A stretch of DNA of 64,000 bases from Xylaria sp. FL1777 (Eukaryota; Ascomycota; Sordariomycetes; Xylariales; Xylariaceae), in the NCBI GenBank assembly GCA_022578965.1, contig MU400597.1:62001-126000 (forward strand). Direction: 5' to 3'. Of this stretch, positions 48,944 through 60,574 are shown piece after piece. How positions within the stretch are numbered: the stretch's first letter is position 1; each line of letters starts with the position of its first letter. Made by a program: the position numbers and the translations under genes. A model generated the notes under the pieces. That model was not told where the DNA came from. It saw only the letters and a list, made by a program, of their open reading frames with translations, and did no database searches.

Positions 48944-49935
48944 CTATGGCCGTTGTGGAAACCCTGGATCTCCTGGGAGTTCACGCTCTATTAAGTCAGT
49001 ATGAAGTTCCTGTGCCGGTAATCCATGGTTCTGATATGGCCATGCCTGGTGTTGCGAGATCTCGGGAGACAGTTTCAACAGTTTCATCTTGAGGACTGCA
49101 TTCCTCTTGCGCAACTCCCAACCCACAAAGACCAATGCGGACGTCACTACAACATTGAAAGTCAGTCGCTACAATTTCGAGAATGACAGTTAGGAGTTGC
49201 GAAATCGTGGGAAGCTTGCAACATATAATTTTCACCTGAAAGGATCATTCTACCCTGAGCATCGTATAGAAAAACAAGGAAATGGTTCTGTAGTTTACTT
49301 ACGAAGGAGTCCCAGGCCAAGTCCCAGCCCCAAACCTAGCCCAAGCGTCCGTGAATTATCAATTATATTCTCTAAGGAAGTGCTCGAAGAAGATGATAGA
49401 GAAGAAGACGTAGTCGCCGAGGTAGTCGATGCCGCTTTCGCATCGATACCTTTATAAACGCGAGTAAAAAGGGGTATCGTGATATAGGAAGTGGTGTCAT
49501 TGCAGCACGAAGCGTCCTGCCCGCAGCAATACTCCCCAGATTCGCGGTCATTCGTCTTGCATAGGGTCAGGTCCTGATACCAGTTGGTTGTTGCTACCAG
49601 AACACACCAGTCAGATCATATCTCGGATTAATATTTGGGGTGCTTGGAATGTGTTGGCTATTCAGTTTAAACTCACGCGGGAGGCCCGGACAGTACTGTT
49701 TGCATGGTGCTTCCCACGACTCCGATGTGCAGCCCTGGACGGTGAAGATGTTATCCCCGGCAGCATCGAGACAGAGCCCGTTATCCAGGCAGTAGTCACT
49801 GGCGCCGCAGCAGACACTCACTTCTGCTGAAGCATTGCAGGGCACGAATTTATCCTGCTTGGTTCCATCGGTGTCGTAACATGCCGCATGGCTCTGCGCG
49901 ATTGCCAAGGAAAGGGTTACCAGTAAGGAGAACAT
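48944..49935 (-). CDS. Cys-rich secreted/single-pass membrane protein
   Basis: Function unknown; the architecture is common in filamentous ascomycetes. Three exons (49935-49677, 49593-49303, 49146-48944) give 250 aa. A signal peptide covers about residues 1-18 (MFSLLVTLSLAIAQSHA). The outer part has about 13 Cys in pairs (CCGASDYCLDNGLC, GCTSES, CKQYC, EYCCGQDASCC), likely disulfide-bonded. A Ser/Thr-rich linker follows, then a Gly/Leu repeat (GLGLGLGLGLGLL) leading into a membrane helix that continues across the second splice site as LTSALVFVGWELRKR. The short cytosolic tail is basic, then polar. The third exon was joined because it restores helix plus stop-transfer charges. Its layout resembles fungal Wsc/Mid2-type surface sensors, but without their conserved domain. 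Confidence 0.8.
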
Positions 49936-50734
49936 CGTACTGTAACTGTATCAGACATCCGATCTATGTAATGGAATAGTTTCTACGAAACGAAGCAGAT
50001 TTTTACAGCAAAGGGGCCACGGGGTATATGTTGTACCCAAAACCTCAGCCATTGGGGGCTGCTAGTTTCATTCTCGGAGCGTGCAGGAGGCTTGATTTGA
50101 TGTGATATTATTGGCGCTTCTCTTTTGACAGTAGGCCTATTTTTAGTATACCTATATAAATAAATATCTTTGGCTTGCTTATATCTCTTAGTGTAACGCA
50201 GGTCTCAGGCGAGTAGAGGAAGCAGCCAAGACGCTCACCTACTCTAGTCCCATTAGCAGCTGTCATATTTTGATAGATCTATCCTATATATAAGTAGATA
50301 TTGTGATTTCATTATTGTGATCAATTCACTAGTAAAAATACGCCAAAAATTATCAGTCCTAGACAGGTCCTGAATCCTCATAAGATCAACTTGGTGACGT
50401 ACGAACAAAACCTATCGCTACCTATCGCTGTCAAGCATATACTTAATCAGGAAAGTGGAGTACCGTAGCATGCTCTTCGATTGGCTACATTCCTAACACG
50501 CCTACTGTGTAAGCTACTTTCCCACAATATAACACGGTCCCATCACAACAAAGACGAAATACATAGAGTGCTCAATAATGACTGCCTGTATTGAAAAGAG
50601 TCTATAGAATAAACCAAAATACACAAATAATATAAAGAGAATCTATACCCTGTACAAATGAAATCGTTTGCGTGATAAGAGATCGTGTGCGCGTTCCTAC
50701 AGCAATTATGCTTGCTGAATGGATTCATCTATCA
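49936..50734. other. Intergenic
   Basis: About 800 bp between the Cys-rich protein start and the CRH gene stop; AT-rich and without recognisable signals. Confidence 0.5.
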
Positions 50735-53700
50735 TCAATGGTGACCATGCCCATGCTTATGTCCAGCTTGAGGACGTCTAAACCACCTACGCTTGGCCGT
50801 TCCGGTACCTGTGGGCTGACCCGTTCCAAGTGGCACCGCCCCCGTACCCGTGCCCGTGCCGTACGTGCTCGGAAACGGCGGCTCTATAGTCTTGGTGCTC
50901 GTGATTGTAGTCTCGGCAACTGTCACCGTAGCATAGACAGTCGAGGTTGCGGGTTCGCAGATGCACTGGCCACCCTCTCCCTGGTGTCCCTGAGAGGCCG
51001 AGGACGGTGTCTCATGCACCGTATCTACTTGCGTAACAGATGAAGTGATAGTCGTGACATAAGGTGCGGGAGTCTGTATCTCCCGGGGCCGAGTAGTGGC
51101 TACGGATGTAGGAGCCACAATCGTACTAATGACGAGATTTACTGTTAGCATGTTTATCTTCACGCCCAGAGGGCTTCGATAAGGAACACAGGAGGAAGCT
51201 TTGGGAAAAGAAAAGAGATGGATACTAACCTGGAAAAGCTCATTTCTACGGTGCTTCCAATCTCGGTCATCGTGTAGCTTGGCACGTCCGCGGGTGCGGT
51301 CTTGTCAGATACAGGACATACCGTAGTTGATATAGCAATGATCTCTGTAGTGAATACATGGCTACAGTCTCGTGTGCCGAAGGAGCAATGAACAGGAGTA
51401 CCGTAAACTGTTGTAGAGTACACTGTAGATGTCGTGTATACTAGGGCAGAACTTGGAGGAGTCAATGATAGCGAAGGAGAAAGCTCCGCTAAAGTGGATG
51501 ATGCCCCATTTACGGCCGAGGGGACCGACTCAATGTTAGTTACAGAAACTTCAGTGCTGGCAAGGGAGGATGAGGTGGTTGGTTGGTCTTTAACAGGACA
51601 GACCGTGGTATATATTGGTACCAGTTCTGTTGTAACTGAGCCAATTTTTGAAGAACACTCGATAGCCCCAGGTGCACAAGAGCTAACGGTATACACACTA
51701 CTAGTGTAAACTGTAGATGTAGTGAGGACTGGGGCCGATGACATCGAGCTACTCAATGGCACGGATGAAGAGTATGGCGGAACTAAAGGAGCGCCAGTGG
51801 GAATAGGGATATTTGACGACTCGCCGAGACTGGTTGTTACTCCCTGTTCGACAGGACAAATAGTGGTGTATAGCGATACAAGCTCTGTAGTTACTTGGCC
51901 TAGGCGAGCAGGACAGTTGGTAACCGTGGGGGCGCAGGAAGTAATCGTATAGATATTAGTTGAATAGACAGTAGACGTCGTTAATTGAACTGGGGTGCTG
52001 GATAATTGGGTAGTTGGGCTTTGGGTCACAGTCGGGAGGCTTTTACTGGAAATCACAGTGGTGTTTGGATAGATAACGCTCGACCTAAAGACCGACGAAG
52101 AAGTACCCAGTGAAGGCGCCCGACTTGTCGCCGGGGAGTTACTCGATAGCGATGAGGCGAACGATTGGGAAGGAATGTTCGTTTGAGAGATGTATGTCGG
52201 GGTGGAAGATATCGACTCTGTAGTACTGTCCACTCGGCTCGCCTGTCCACTGAATGTCTTTCCATCTATAATAGTATTGGTAACTGGACAAATGGTGGTG
52301 TACATTGACACAGTTTCAGTAGTTACCTTGCCTACTGGACAGTCTTTAACGGTTGGCGGGCATGATGTGATGGTGATGACATTTGTTGAATAAACTGTTG
52401 ACAAAAAGGAGGTAGTAATCTCAGAACTGAAAGTGTATGTAGTTGGCAATTTTTCTGACGAAGTGTTTGAGAAAATTGCCGAACTTGGGAATGATGTGAA
52501 GCCAGCAAGAGACGAGCTCCCAGTCTCTGAAGAAGATGATAGCGCCGACGATGTAGATGCGGTCCCTATCAAAGTAGAACTGGACTTGAGGTCTGAAGTA
52601 GTCACAGAACCCGAACCACTAACACCAGTTACAGGACAAAGCGTGGTCGTCAAAGATACTAGCTCGGTGGTAACTTGTCCCACAGGGCAGTTCTTTACAG
52701 TTGGGGGACAAGACGTAACGGTATAGATGTTAGTGGAATAGACAGTCGAGATGGTACTCATGGTTATACCACCAATACTGCTGCTGCTATTACCCACCGT
52801 TAAGCTCCGAGTTGCAGAGGCGACTACAGTAGGAGTCGTAACCCCAATACTTGACGATCCCGATATTCCTGAGGTAGAGACTGAGGTATTGATGGATGTG
52901 ACGGGGTACGTGCCATTGCTACCAGGCGTCGGTGATGCACTACTAGATCGCGCTGCAGAGCTAGTCCCCAAGAACAGGGAGCTCAGACTGCTCAAGATAC
53001 CTCCGGAGCTAGACGATGAAACAACTGGATAGCTGCTAACGCCAACTGAGGAAGTAAGTTTGGAGGAGTTAGCTGATGAAGCTACTGGGTAACCACTAGT
53101 AGTAACTGAAGGTGGAGTTTTAGAGGAGGCAGCCGATGAAGAGACTGGATAGCTGCTAGTGGCAGCTGAAGACGCAGGTTCGGAAGATTTAGCTGATGAA
53201 GCGACTGGATAGCCACTGGCAACAACTGAAGGCGTAAGGTCGGATGAAGTAGTTGATGAGGCAGACGCCGGCTGGCTCGTGGCGATGTAGCTAGCAGGAG
53301 AAACTGATGAGGAGCCCGAAGGGCTAGATGACGATGCGTTGCCATTATCAGCAGCTGATATCGCTAATGTAGGATATATGCCCATGGATTTTATAGGAGT
53401 AGGAGTATCAGCACTGAGGCTATCCTTAACTATGTTTGGCGAACTAGTCGAACTGCAGCCGTCGGAGATTTTATCAATACCGGCGATCTTCCCGCTCTAA
53501 TTTCCATTAGTATAGTTCGTTAAACATCAGAAATACATACTCTATCTGTGTATTTGTATTGGCAGGCCGGATATTTGTTGGTGATATTGACGCTCCGCAC
53601 GTACATCGTATAAGGGACTCCCTTCATATCAATCTCACCACCAGCCCACTGAATTGTCCAGTAGTTGTTAGCAGGATCTCCTCCTCCCCAGACACCTAGC

Positions 53701-54356
53701 TGCAACTTCATAGGTGACTGTGGGAAGATGAATCCCGACGGAGTATTCGAAGCTTGAACGCTTCGAACAACTTGATTGTCAACGTACCAATCCATGTGGT
53801 TTTCGTCCCATTCGACTGAATAGGTGTGAAATTGGGTAGTCGGGTTATACACATCTTTCTGGTAGGTAGCTGCGCCATCCCACATCTTTCCCTGGGCGAA
53901 GATGTTCGTCTCGACAGTCCACTTCCCGTCCGGGGGTGGAAACGGCTTCTCGCCATGTTGGTTACCGGAAAATTCCCAATCAATTTCATCTTGGATGTCC
54001 GACCATAAGACTGCACTGCTGATGATTCCCTGGCCGGGCGCGATCTGTAATTCAACATCATATCTACCACCGAGAATGTAGAAATCAGTCCACATGTTCG
54101 GAGCATCCCCTTTCTTTCCATATGTAAATTCAGCACCCTGAGGAGTGAAATTGACCACCTCATCGTTGGCAATGATCCAGTTTTCTGGCGGCCCAGTCTG
54201 TTTCGTGAAGTCTACGTAGTAGTTTTCCTCTGGCCAGGCCCTCTTCGCTGGGCAATCCACGTGAAGAGGGTTACAGTCGGGTTCGAGCTGCCCATTTGCG
54301 AACCGGGCTGCGAGCCCCAATATGCTAATCAAGCCAATCAATTTTCTTTTCGGCAT
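50735..54356 (-). CDS. CRH-type GH16 transglycosylase with giant Ser/Thr-rich repeat tail
   Basis: Extracellular enzyme of the Crh/Utr2 class (GH16), expected to link chitin to beta-1,6/1,3-glucan in the cell wall. Three exons (54356-53541, 53496-51230, 51125-50735) give 1157 aa. A signal peptide (about 1-22, ending FANG) is followed by the catalytic domain to about residue 272, with DEIDWEFSG holding nucleophile Glu124 and acid/base Glu128. Exon 2 opens with SGKIAGIDKISDGC, the family continuation. Then comes about 870 residues rich in Ser/Thr: four copies of a 20-aa SGYPVASSA-type repeat, five copies of a Cys-triplet repeat, and a Gly-Thr stretch. The end is basic and His-rich (HKHGHGHH), with no hydrophobic GPI-anchor signal. 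The last splice (AG/GTTAGT to CATTAG, branch TGCTAAC) is well supported. Usual CRH proteins are 350-500 aa. Confidence 0.9.
51307..52755 (-). repeat. Five Cys-triplet repeats in the CRH tail
   Basis: Units of about 42 aa at 52755-52630, 52404-52282, 51978-51850, 51723-51592 and 51435-51307. Pattern: STVYSTNxYTxTSC, about 6 residues, C, then VTTELVSLYTTICPV. Each keeps three Cys. Spacing between units is 60-115 aa of Ser/Thr-rich linker. The fifth is the most diverged. Confidence 0.9.
53011..53217 (-). repeat. Ser-rich 20-aa repeats in the CRH tail
   Basis: Four diverged copies of a 20-residue unit, each with S-G/S-Y-P-V followed by a Ser/Ala-rich stretch. Ser-rich spacer of this kind is usually heavily O-mannosylated. 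Confidence 0.8.
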
Positions 54357-56207
54357 GTTGATGATCTTACGTAAGGGTCTGTAACAATTTTCTAATTAGA
54401 TTTGTTGTTAGAAATAGTAGCTTCTAAAGCGAATGCATAGTCATGTAGCATTTTACCTGCCCATATCAATATGTCTTGTAATAAAGAGTCATTGTGTCGG
54501 CGTATCCAAGAGTGATTGACAACAATGTCAAAGCAAACATGAAAGAGATCGTGAGCCTAGTTCCCAATCCGGTCGATATCAATGCTGGGCTTCTTATATT
54601 AACGCGGCTAAGAGTGCCCTCTCGTATAACTTCCAATGCCTTTTCTTCAGCAATACTAAGAAGGACGCTTGTCCTCTCACAATCATATTCCATAGTGACT
54701 TCATAGAGCAGATAGTAGTGGCAAAGAGTCTAAGAATTCTTCAAACTTTCTTTATTACTCACAACCAAGACCAACATTTGGCGATTTCCACAACAGCTAT
54801 TCCTTTGGTGACCCGCTGTGGGATTAAGAGATGAGGGAGGCTGTGGTCATTAGTAGCCTGCAGGCAACGTTACTTCTAAGTGAGCAACTTGGATAAGATA
54901 AATTCTTACCTAGACAAAGACGTAACATATACTAGCGCGGGCCTTCGCCTCCATACCCATATATATTTACCTACAGTTGTCAAAACCATATAATTCTTCT
55001 CTATGCGTATGCCAGACTCATCTGACCCATAAGGACTAGCTAATGACACTATCTGTTATAATCGAATGGCGCTATTCAATGAACTCAGGATATCCGCCTT
55101 CCTTTAAGTTAGCACCGCGTTTCATGTACAAGAGTGGGATGTCTATGACATATTACCTAAAAACTATCGAGTATATATAAGGTATCTGAAGTTCGTATTC
55201 CCGCCTCTCTAGTCCTGCGGGGAAAATATAGTGTATTGATGGGTTCCTAAGGACGTAATACCATTGAAACCCTCTCAACAAATATACAACTAAGACTTAG
55301 AGCAACCATGATTCAGAAATCGCCTACTAGGCCTTGGATGATGTTATGTTAAGAGTCAATGTAACCGTAGATCTATGTCTAATAAGGTATATGCTGCCCC
55401 GTAAAGTGGCCGGTAAATTCCTATCTTAATCGTTAGAATCCCTCTAATCTTACGGTCAAGATGAGAAAAACGTTGGAGGAGATGGTATTCATGGCGTAAG
55501 GGGGTGAGAGGTGTTGGATTTCTTTGGACTTTGTAAGTCTAAGGGTAGGGAGAGGAGGCAGGTTATTTCTTGAGTGTGTCTGACAAGCTGAGTGTGAATC
55601 CGACAACCGAAATTCGGTTAGAGAATAACTTGAGAAATAGCTAGCTCCCTACACCATGAAGAAGTTGATAGACACTATGGGGAGAGTATTTCTAGGCATG
55701 TTTAGGCACGTAAAAACAAATAAGACTTTACTTCCGAAATCTATTCATAATATGATACATCTTTATGACAAGGGTGGTAAGAATAAGCTATAAAAAGGTA
55801 TTGTGCTTTAAGGACCTTAGCGCTAGCTCATCGTTAATATCAGGGCCACGCTGGGCAGACGGATAAGGTCAGATCCCAGACTACTGATATCAGGGATCAG
55901 GCGTATATGCTCACCCTGCTCGTGAAGGGCAACTAAGTCATGTACGAGACGTCCAACAAAACGAAGATGCTACCACAGCCGATGCCCTAGGTATATGATG
56001 CACCCCATAAGCAGCATAGGACCCCGCTTGCGTAGCCGGCGATACCGCTGCTAATCGTAGACGAGACCGAAGACTGTAAGCGCAATCGGGATAGCAATAC
56101 TGGCGCTTTCATAGCTACTTATTGCCAAAATAGACCTTCATCCCGTCTCCTACCTATACCACCTAAACTAACAAATACAGAAAACAAACCAAACGGTAAA
56201 CGGAACC

Positions 56208-56247
56208 GAAAAAAAGAAGAAAAAAAGAAGAAAAAAAGAAGAAAAAT
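56208..56247. repeat. GAAAAAAAGAA tandem repeat
   Basis: About 3.5 copies of the 11-bp purine unit GAAAAAAAGAA on the + strand. Confidence 0.85.
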
Positions 56248-56487
56248 ATATATGTACAACACCAAGGATTCGCCGGTCGTCACCGACCCGACTACTGATT
56301 TGGCCCTCTCCGGCTTATCTATGGGAGAGCAGACGGGATCCCGAGTTTTCCAGAGGGTATGGTCGTACATGGAAGAAGCACATTTCATCGGAGACTATGT
56401 ATGAGTGAGTAGAGTAGGTAGAGTAAGGAGTAGGGACCTACAGGCTAAGTGGGTAACCCAACTACGAGATTTTAATGTGTAGCGCCG

Positions 56488-57081
56488 TCAGTGCTGTATG
56501 CAACACATCCCGTACATTCCGAGTATTTGTTTTAACCATTCGGTGATACTAAGTAGCCATGTTGTCTCATAAAGAAGACTGCTCAACCGCAAATTGCAGC
56601 TAACCTTGGAGACAGCATGGTAGGTTGCATGAAGATTTGGTATAAATACAGCGAGATAGATAAATACAATTACACTTGTATTAATAGATAATAATAAGCT
56701 TTTCAGTAGTATATCAATATGGCTATTCGAATGCTGTCCCTTGGCATAGGTATAGCAACAAAGGATATCAGATTGACAGAAGCTTTGATAGACCCTCGCA
56801 ATGCCAAGCCGCAGGTAGCAATCGGCATTGCTGTTCTCTCCCGGTAATCTCGGCGGCCGGAACTCACTCGCCTGTTCCAGCCCATGTTGGTGGTCGGTAA
56901 TGAAAGGCCCCCCTGGTTCGAGTACGGTACATGGAGTATAAGAATAAACCCCCAAAGTTTCAAGAGATCTCAATGTCATGACGTGCTGGGTCGTCTCACT
57001 TGTAAGTTTTCCGGTACCGCTTATCATTTGAAGCACAGGATCCTGCCTGATCTGGGAACGTCCGAACTCGAGTCCACCCAT
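56488..57081 (-). CDS. Doubtful 197-aa ORF, unknown
   Basis: An uninterrupted ATG-to-stop frame of 197 codons, longer than expected by chance. The N-terminal half is polar; the C-terminal half has a hydrophobic segment (INTSVIVFIYLAVFIPNL) and several Cys. No family is recognised, codon use looks weak, and it lies in the upstream region of DOT1. It may be a chance ORF. Confidence 0.25.
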   Translation of the reverse strand: MGGLEFGRSQIRQDPVLQMISGTGKLTSETTQHVMTLRSLETLGVYSYTPCTVLEPGGPFITDHQHGLEQASEFRPPRLPGENSNADCYLRLGIARVYQSFCQSDILCCYTYAKGQHSNSHIDILLKSLLLSINTSVIVFIYLAVFIPNLHATYHAVSKVSCNLRLSSLLYETTWLLSITEWLKQILGMYGMCCIQH

Positions 57082-57835
57082 AAACGGCTGGTGAAAGGAG
57101 TGCTTTTAACTAACGCTAATAGCCCTTTAGTTAGAAAGTGTGAAAGTCATACAGGCGATCATGTATGATGACATGGTTCTGTGGCGTCTACACACCTACT
57201 TACCTGCTTTGTATCTGCTGTCTATCTCGCTTATTTCCACTCCCCCGTCCTAAAGAGGGAAAGTGTGGTTTATAAGAAACTGAATCCTTAGGTGATAGTA
57301 CAGTACCTACATATACCTATCATGGTAGTAGTGTGGGCCAGTGCGGTAACCAGTGGAACCTGCCTCCCCGACAGGGAAAGGCTTCCAAATCTGGGCTCGT
57401 CCACTATTTTCGCCTCGCAATCCCTCCAGTTTGCCTGGTACGACAAGGACCTCTGAGTCCTACACTACTTACACCACTGTACACACAACATCCTGTGCAC
57501 TGCATTCTTTTTTCTTGTCGCTACCAGCATTTGTCATTTGTTGTGTTTCTATCATTGGCCGCCTGGTTTTCTTTCTATAACATCCCTTCGCTCGCCTGCC
57601 CCTCTCTGGCCCACAGCACGCCTTGAGGCGCACCACTCTCTTTTCGCTAACAGGAGCCTTGTCTTTTACACAACATCCCTCCCTCCCCGCGCTACCCAGA
57701 CCCGCGAACCCGCCAATCCACCGACTCGGCCCTCCTTTGTTAAGTCATGTAAAATGATATAGCCCCCTCGTTTCTCATGAATCCAGTAGTATATACGTCC
57801 AGGAATCCCCAGCGCCGTGCTTCGCAACCGTAGCC

Positions 57836-59344
57836 ATGGGGCTCTTTGGCCAGAAGTCAAAGCTCAAGAAGGCACCAGCTGCCATGCGCGTTGAAAGGGT
57901 ACTTGTCCCTGGTAAATCTCGGCCAAGTCTGGTACCCAGCAACAGCGTGCGCGCGTCGTCCGTCCGTCCGTCACCATTGACAAAGTTATCCCCCAATCCC
58001 GGCACATCGCGACCGAAGAGCGCATCTCCGTACCCCTCCTCCTCTGATGAGCGGCGGATCGAGCGAAAGCGCAAGGCTATGTCGAGCACGCCCCGCGATT
58101 CACCCGCTTTTGGCAACGACACCGACTCGGAAGACGATGACGCCGATCCCTTCCGAAAGCGCATGCGACAGAGTGACAGCAGGCCAGTAGTCGACGAGAA
58201 CCGCAAGTTGCGCCACAAGAAGGCATTTGGCGACGATGTTAGGAAACCCAATATTATCCATGCAGCCGACATCGCCTCAAGAGCAACAAAGTGCCCTCCG
58301 ATCCCCGGTGCAAAAGATGACGAAGTAGCTATTGAGGTGCAATATCCTTCACGCTGCGCGCGGGAGAGGTAAATCCTCTGCCTTGATCAGACTCCAACTG
58401 TGGTGCTAACTTCGCATTTGAGATATGAGCTTGTGTGGCAGAAAGATAAGATCGATGCGGTCAAAGACATCCTCGCAATCATCGAGACCGTAGCCGAGAC
58501 ATACCTCTCCGATGCCGATTCCAAGGCGTTCATCGATCACAACATGAGTTTTAGAAGGCAGATGGAACGCGCCGTAAGCGAGAAATACCGAGATGTCTCA
58601 GCCTTCCGGGCAGCACTTGACAGCTACAACACAAAACTCCTTGAGCTGGTAGAAAATGGTACCGTCGCCAAGACTCTCGACCAAATTCATCACCTGCCGT
58701 CCAGTCTCGTCTCCTTGATTCTCACTCAAGTCTACGATCGCACAGTCGCGCCGAAAGTTGAAATGCTCACAAAGTACGACGCTGGAAGCGATAATGTTTA
58801 CGGAGAGCTGTTACATCCGTTCGTTACCAAAATTCTGGTAGAGCAGACAAAAATGACATCAGACCAAGTCTTCATGGATCTCGGATCCGGAGTTGGGAAC
58901 GTTGTCCTTCAGGCCGCGCTTGAAATTGGTTGTCGCAGTTATGGGTGCGAGATGATGGAAAACGCCTGCAACTTAGCGGAGGCGCAAGAAAAAGAGTTCA
59001 GATCTCGATGTATGCTCTGGGGTATCGCACCAGGAAGGGTTCATCTCGAGCGGGGCGATTTCCGTACAAACGCGAAGATCCTCGAAAAACTCAAGGAAGC
59101 AGACGTCATTCTCGTCAACAATAAGGCCTTCACATCGACGCTCAACGATGCTCTCATCAACATGTTCCTCGACCTGAAGAAGGGCTGCAAGATCATATCT
59201 CTCAAGTCGTTCGTATACGACAACAAAACAGCAATCAATGATGTTGCCACAAGTATCCTCGACTTCGAGCATTTCCGATATCACGAAAATTGGGTGAGCT
59301 GGACCGGATCCGATGGAGAGTACTACATCTCCACTAGGAAATAA
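57836..59344 (+). CDS. DOT1: Histone H3-K79 methyltransferase Dot1
   Basis: Methylates Lys79 in the core of histone H3, affecting silencing, checkpoint response and transcription; nuclear. Exon 1 is 57836-58368 and exon 2 is 58423-59344 (GTAAAT donor, TTTGAG acceptor, branch GTGCTAAC), giving 484 aa. The N-terminal 145 residues are basic and disordered (Lys/Arg/Ser/Pro), with an acidic patch ([12 protein letters not shown]). The class I-like fold unique to Dot1 follows: YGELLHPFV (304-312), the SAM-binding loop DLGSGVGN (from Asp330), GCEMMEN with Glu354, and the active-site NNKAF at 410-414. The end is [10 protein letters not shown]. Yeast Dot1 is 582 aa; fungal lengths vary in the N-terminal tail. 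The start lies in a good context (GCCATGG). ATG16 lies tail to tail 225 bp downstream. Confidence 0.96.
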
Positions 59345-59568
59345 AGTCGTACTGTATAGTGATTTTCGACATTACTTATCGCGTCAGCTGTTGCTTATGC
59401 ATCGTGTAGAGTAGGGTGGTTGGAACAGCGACGCATAGGATACCAAAGGATTGGCTAGAATTTAGAGACACAGGGTTGTAGACGCTTACTGTATAGATGA
59501 CACAATTGTAAATGATACCAGGCATAACAATGACGATGGACGTTTCCTTTCGGTTGGCCTGTTTGCCA

Positions 59569-60574
59569 TCATTTGTGGTTCTTTGGTGATTCGTTCTGGA
59601 GGTTCAAGGCATCAGCCTCACGGCCCATCCTCTTCATCCAACGATCCACAAGCTCCTTGTTCTCGGCTTGCACCTTAGCCGACTTCTGTAAGGTCATATT
59701 AAGTTCCATGTTTAGCGTCAGATTGTCATCTTGGACATCCTAGAGAACAACAAAGCAGTCAGCACGGAAGGATATTCCCTCGAACAGGTGAACGAAGGCT
59801 GTGCCTAATTCTACCCTCTTGCCCCCCAGCTGCTTTCCCTAGACGCGACTCCTTGCGTCGAGTTCGGCCCTAACCACGGTCGAAATCCCAAACATATGAA
59901 CGGCACAGCCACAAGCAAACAACCAGAGGGCGCTCGCGCGTTTCACATACCTTCAGGAACTTCTTCTTCTTGTCCAGCTCCTCGTTCAGATCCCGCACCC
60001 TTGCCATCAGCGCGTTGCGCTCCGACGTCAGATCGCCGATGCGCTTGGTGTCGACTCTATTCTTGGATCGCAGCGTCGTGAGCTCGGCCTCGGCAGCCTT
60101 GAGACGTGTCTGCGCTTGGCCGCGTCCACGTAGGGCCTCAGCGAGGTCGAGACGGAGCTGGGCTGTGCCTTCGGGTGAGGCCGTGGAATCAGCCTCGCTG
60201 GTCGATGGGGGTTTCGACGATGCTGCTTTGTTGCCAACAGCAGGCGAGCTAGCGGCCCAGGCCGCCTTTTCGGCCTCGAGTGCTGCGACACGGTCTGCGA
60301 GCTGGGAGCCTAGAGAGCGGGCGAAGGAGCATCATCGTCAGCTTTGCACGGCTACGGATGGATGGACTGATGGGTTGTTTGTGTGTGGAGGGGCGGTTTG
60401 AGTTGATGATGGGCTTGGGGTGTTGGCGCTGCTGTTAAAGTTGTCCGTTTGCCCATGCAACGGGATATGAGTAAGTTTTCCGCGCTTACAAGCTTCGACT
60501 AGTTCCTTGTTCACCGGGTTGTTGAGCTCCGCCTCTTGCAACGAGGCCAGATAATCGTCCCGCCAATGGGGCAT
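59569..60574 (-). CDS. ATG16: Autophagy protein Atg16
   Basis: Dimeric coiled-coil protein that binds the Atg12-Atg5 conjugate at the phagophore and directs lipidation of Atg8. Three exons (60574-60490, 60309-59951, 59739-59569) give 204 aa, typical of fungal Atg16. The N-terminal Atg5-binding helix reads MPHWRDDYLASLQEAELNNP with NKELVEAC, continuing after the first splice as SQLADRVAALEAEKAAW. After a Ser/Pro/Ala-rich hinge comes the long coiled coil (LRLDLAEALRGRGQAQTRLK, VDTKRIGDLTSERNALMARV), extended by exon 3 (LTLNMELNMTLQKSAKVQAE). It ends DRWMKRMGREADALN plus a short polar tail. No WD40 domain, as usual in fungi. Both introns have canonical ends and conserve phase. Confidence 0.95.

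Larger units (their letters stand above)
54357..57835. other. Intergenic, 3.5 kb between divergent CRH and DOT1 genes
   Basis: AT-rich DNA with both promoters. It includes an 11-bp purine tandem repeat near 56208-56247 and the unsupported ORF at 56488-57081. From about 57440 to 57770 the + strand is pyrimidine-rich, as in many fungal promoters, leading into DOT1. Confidence 0.55.

Noticed and set aside
52433..53032. Open + strand frames of about 95 aa
   Set aside because: They are antisense to the Ser/Thr repeats of the CRH gene; repetitive coding DNA lacks stops on the other strand.
54466..54693. 75-aa minus ORF with a hydrophobic segment, upstream of the CRH gene
   Set aside because: Too short, no signal-peptide position, no family resemblance.
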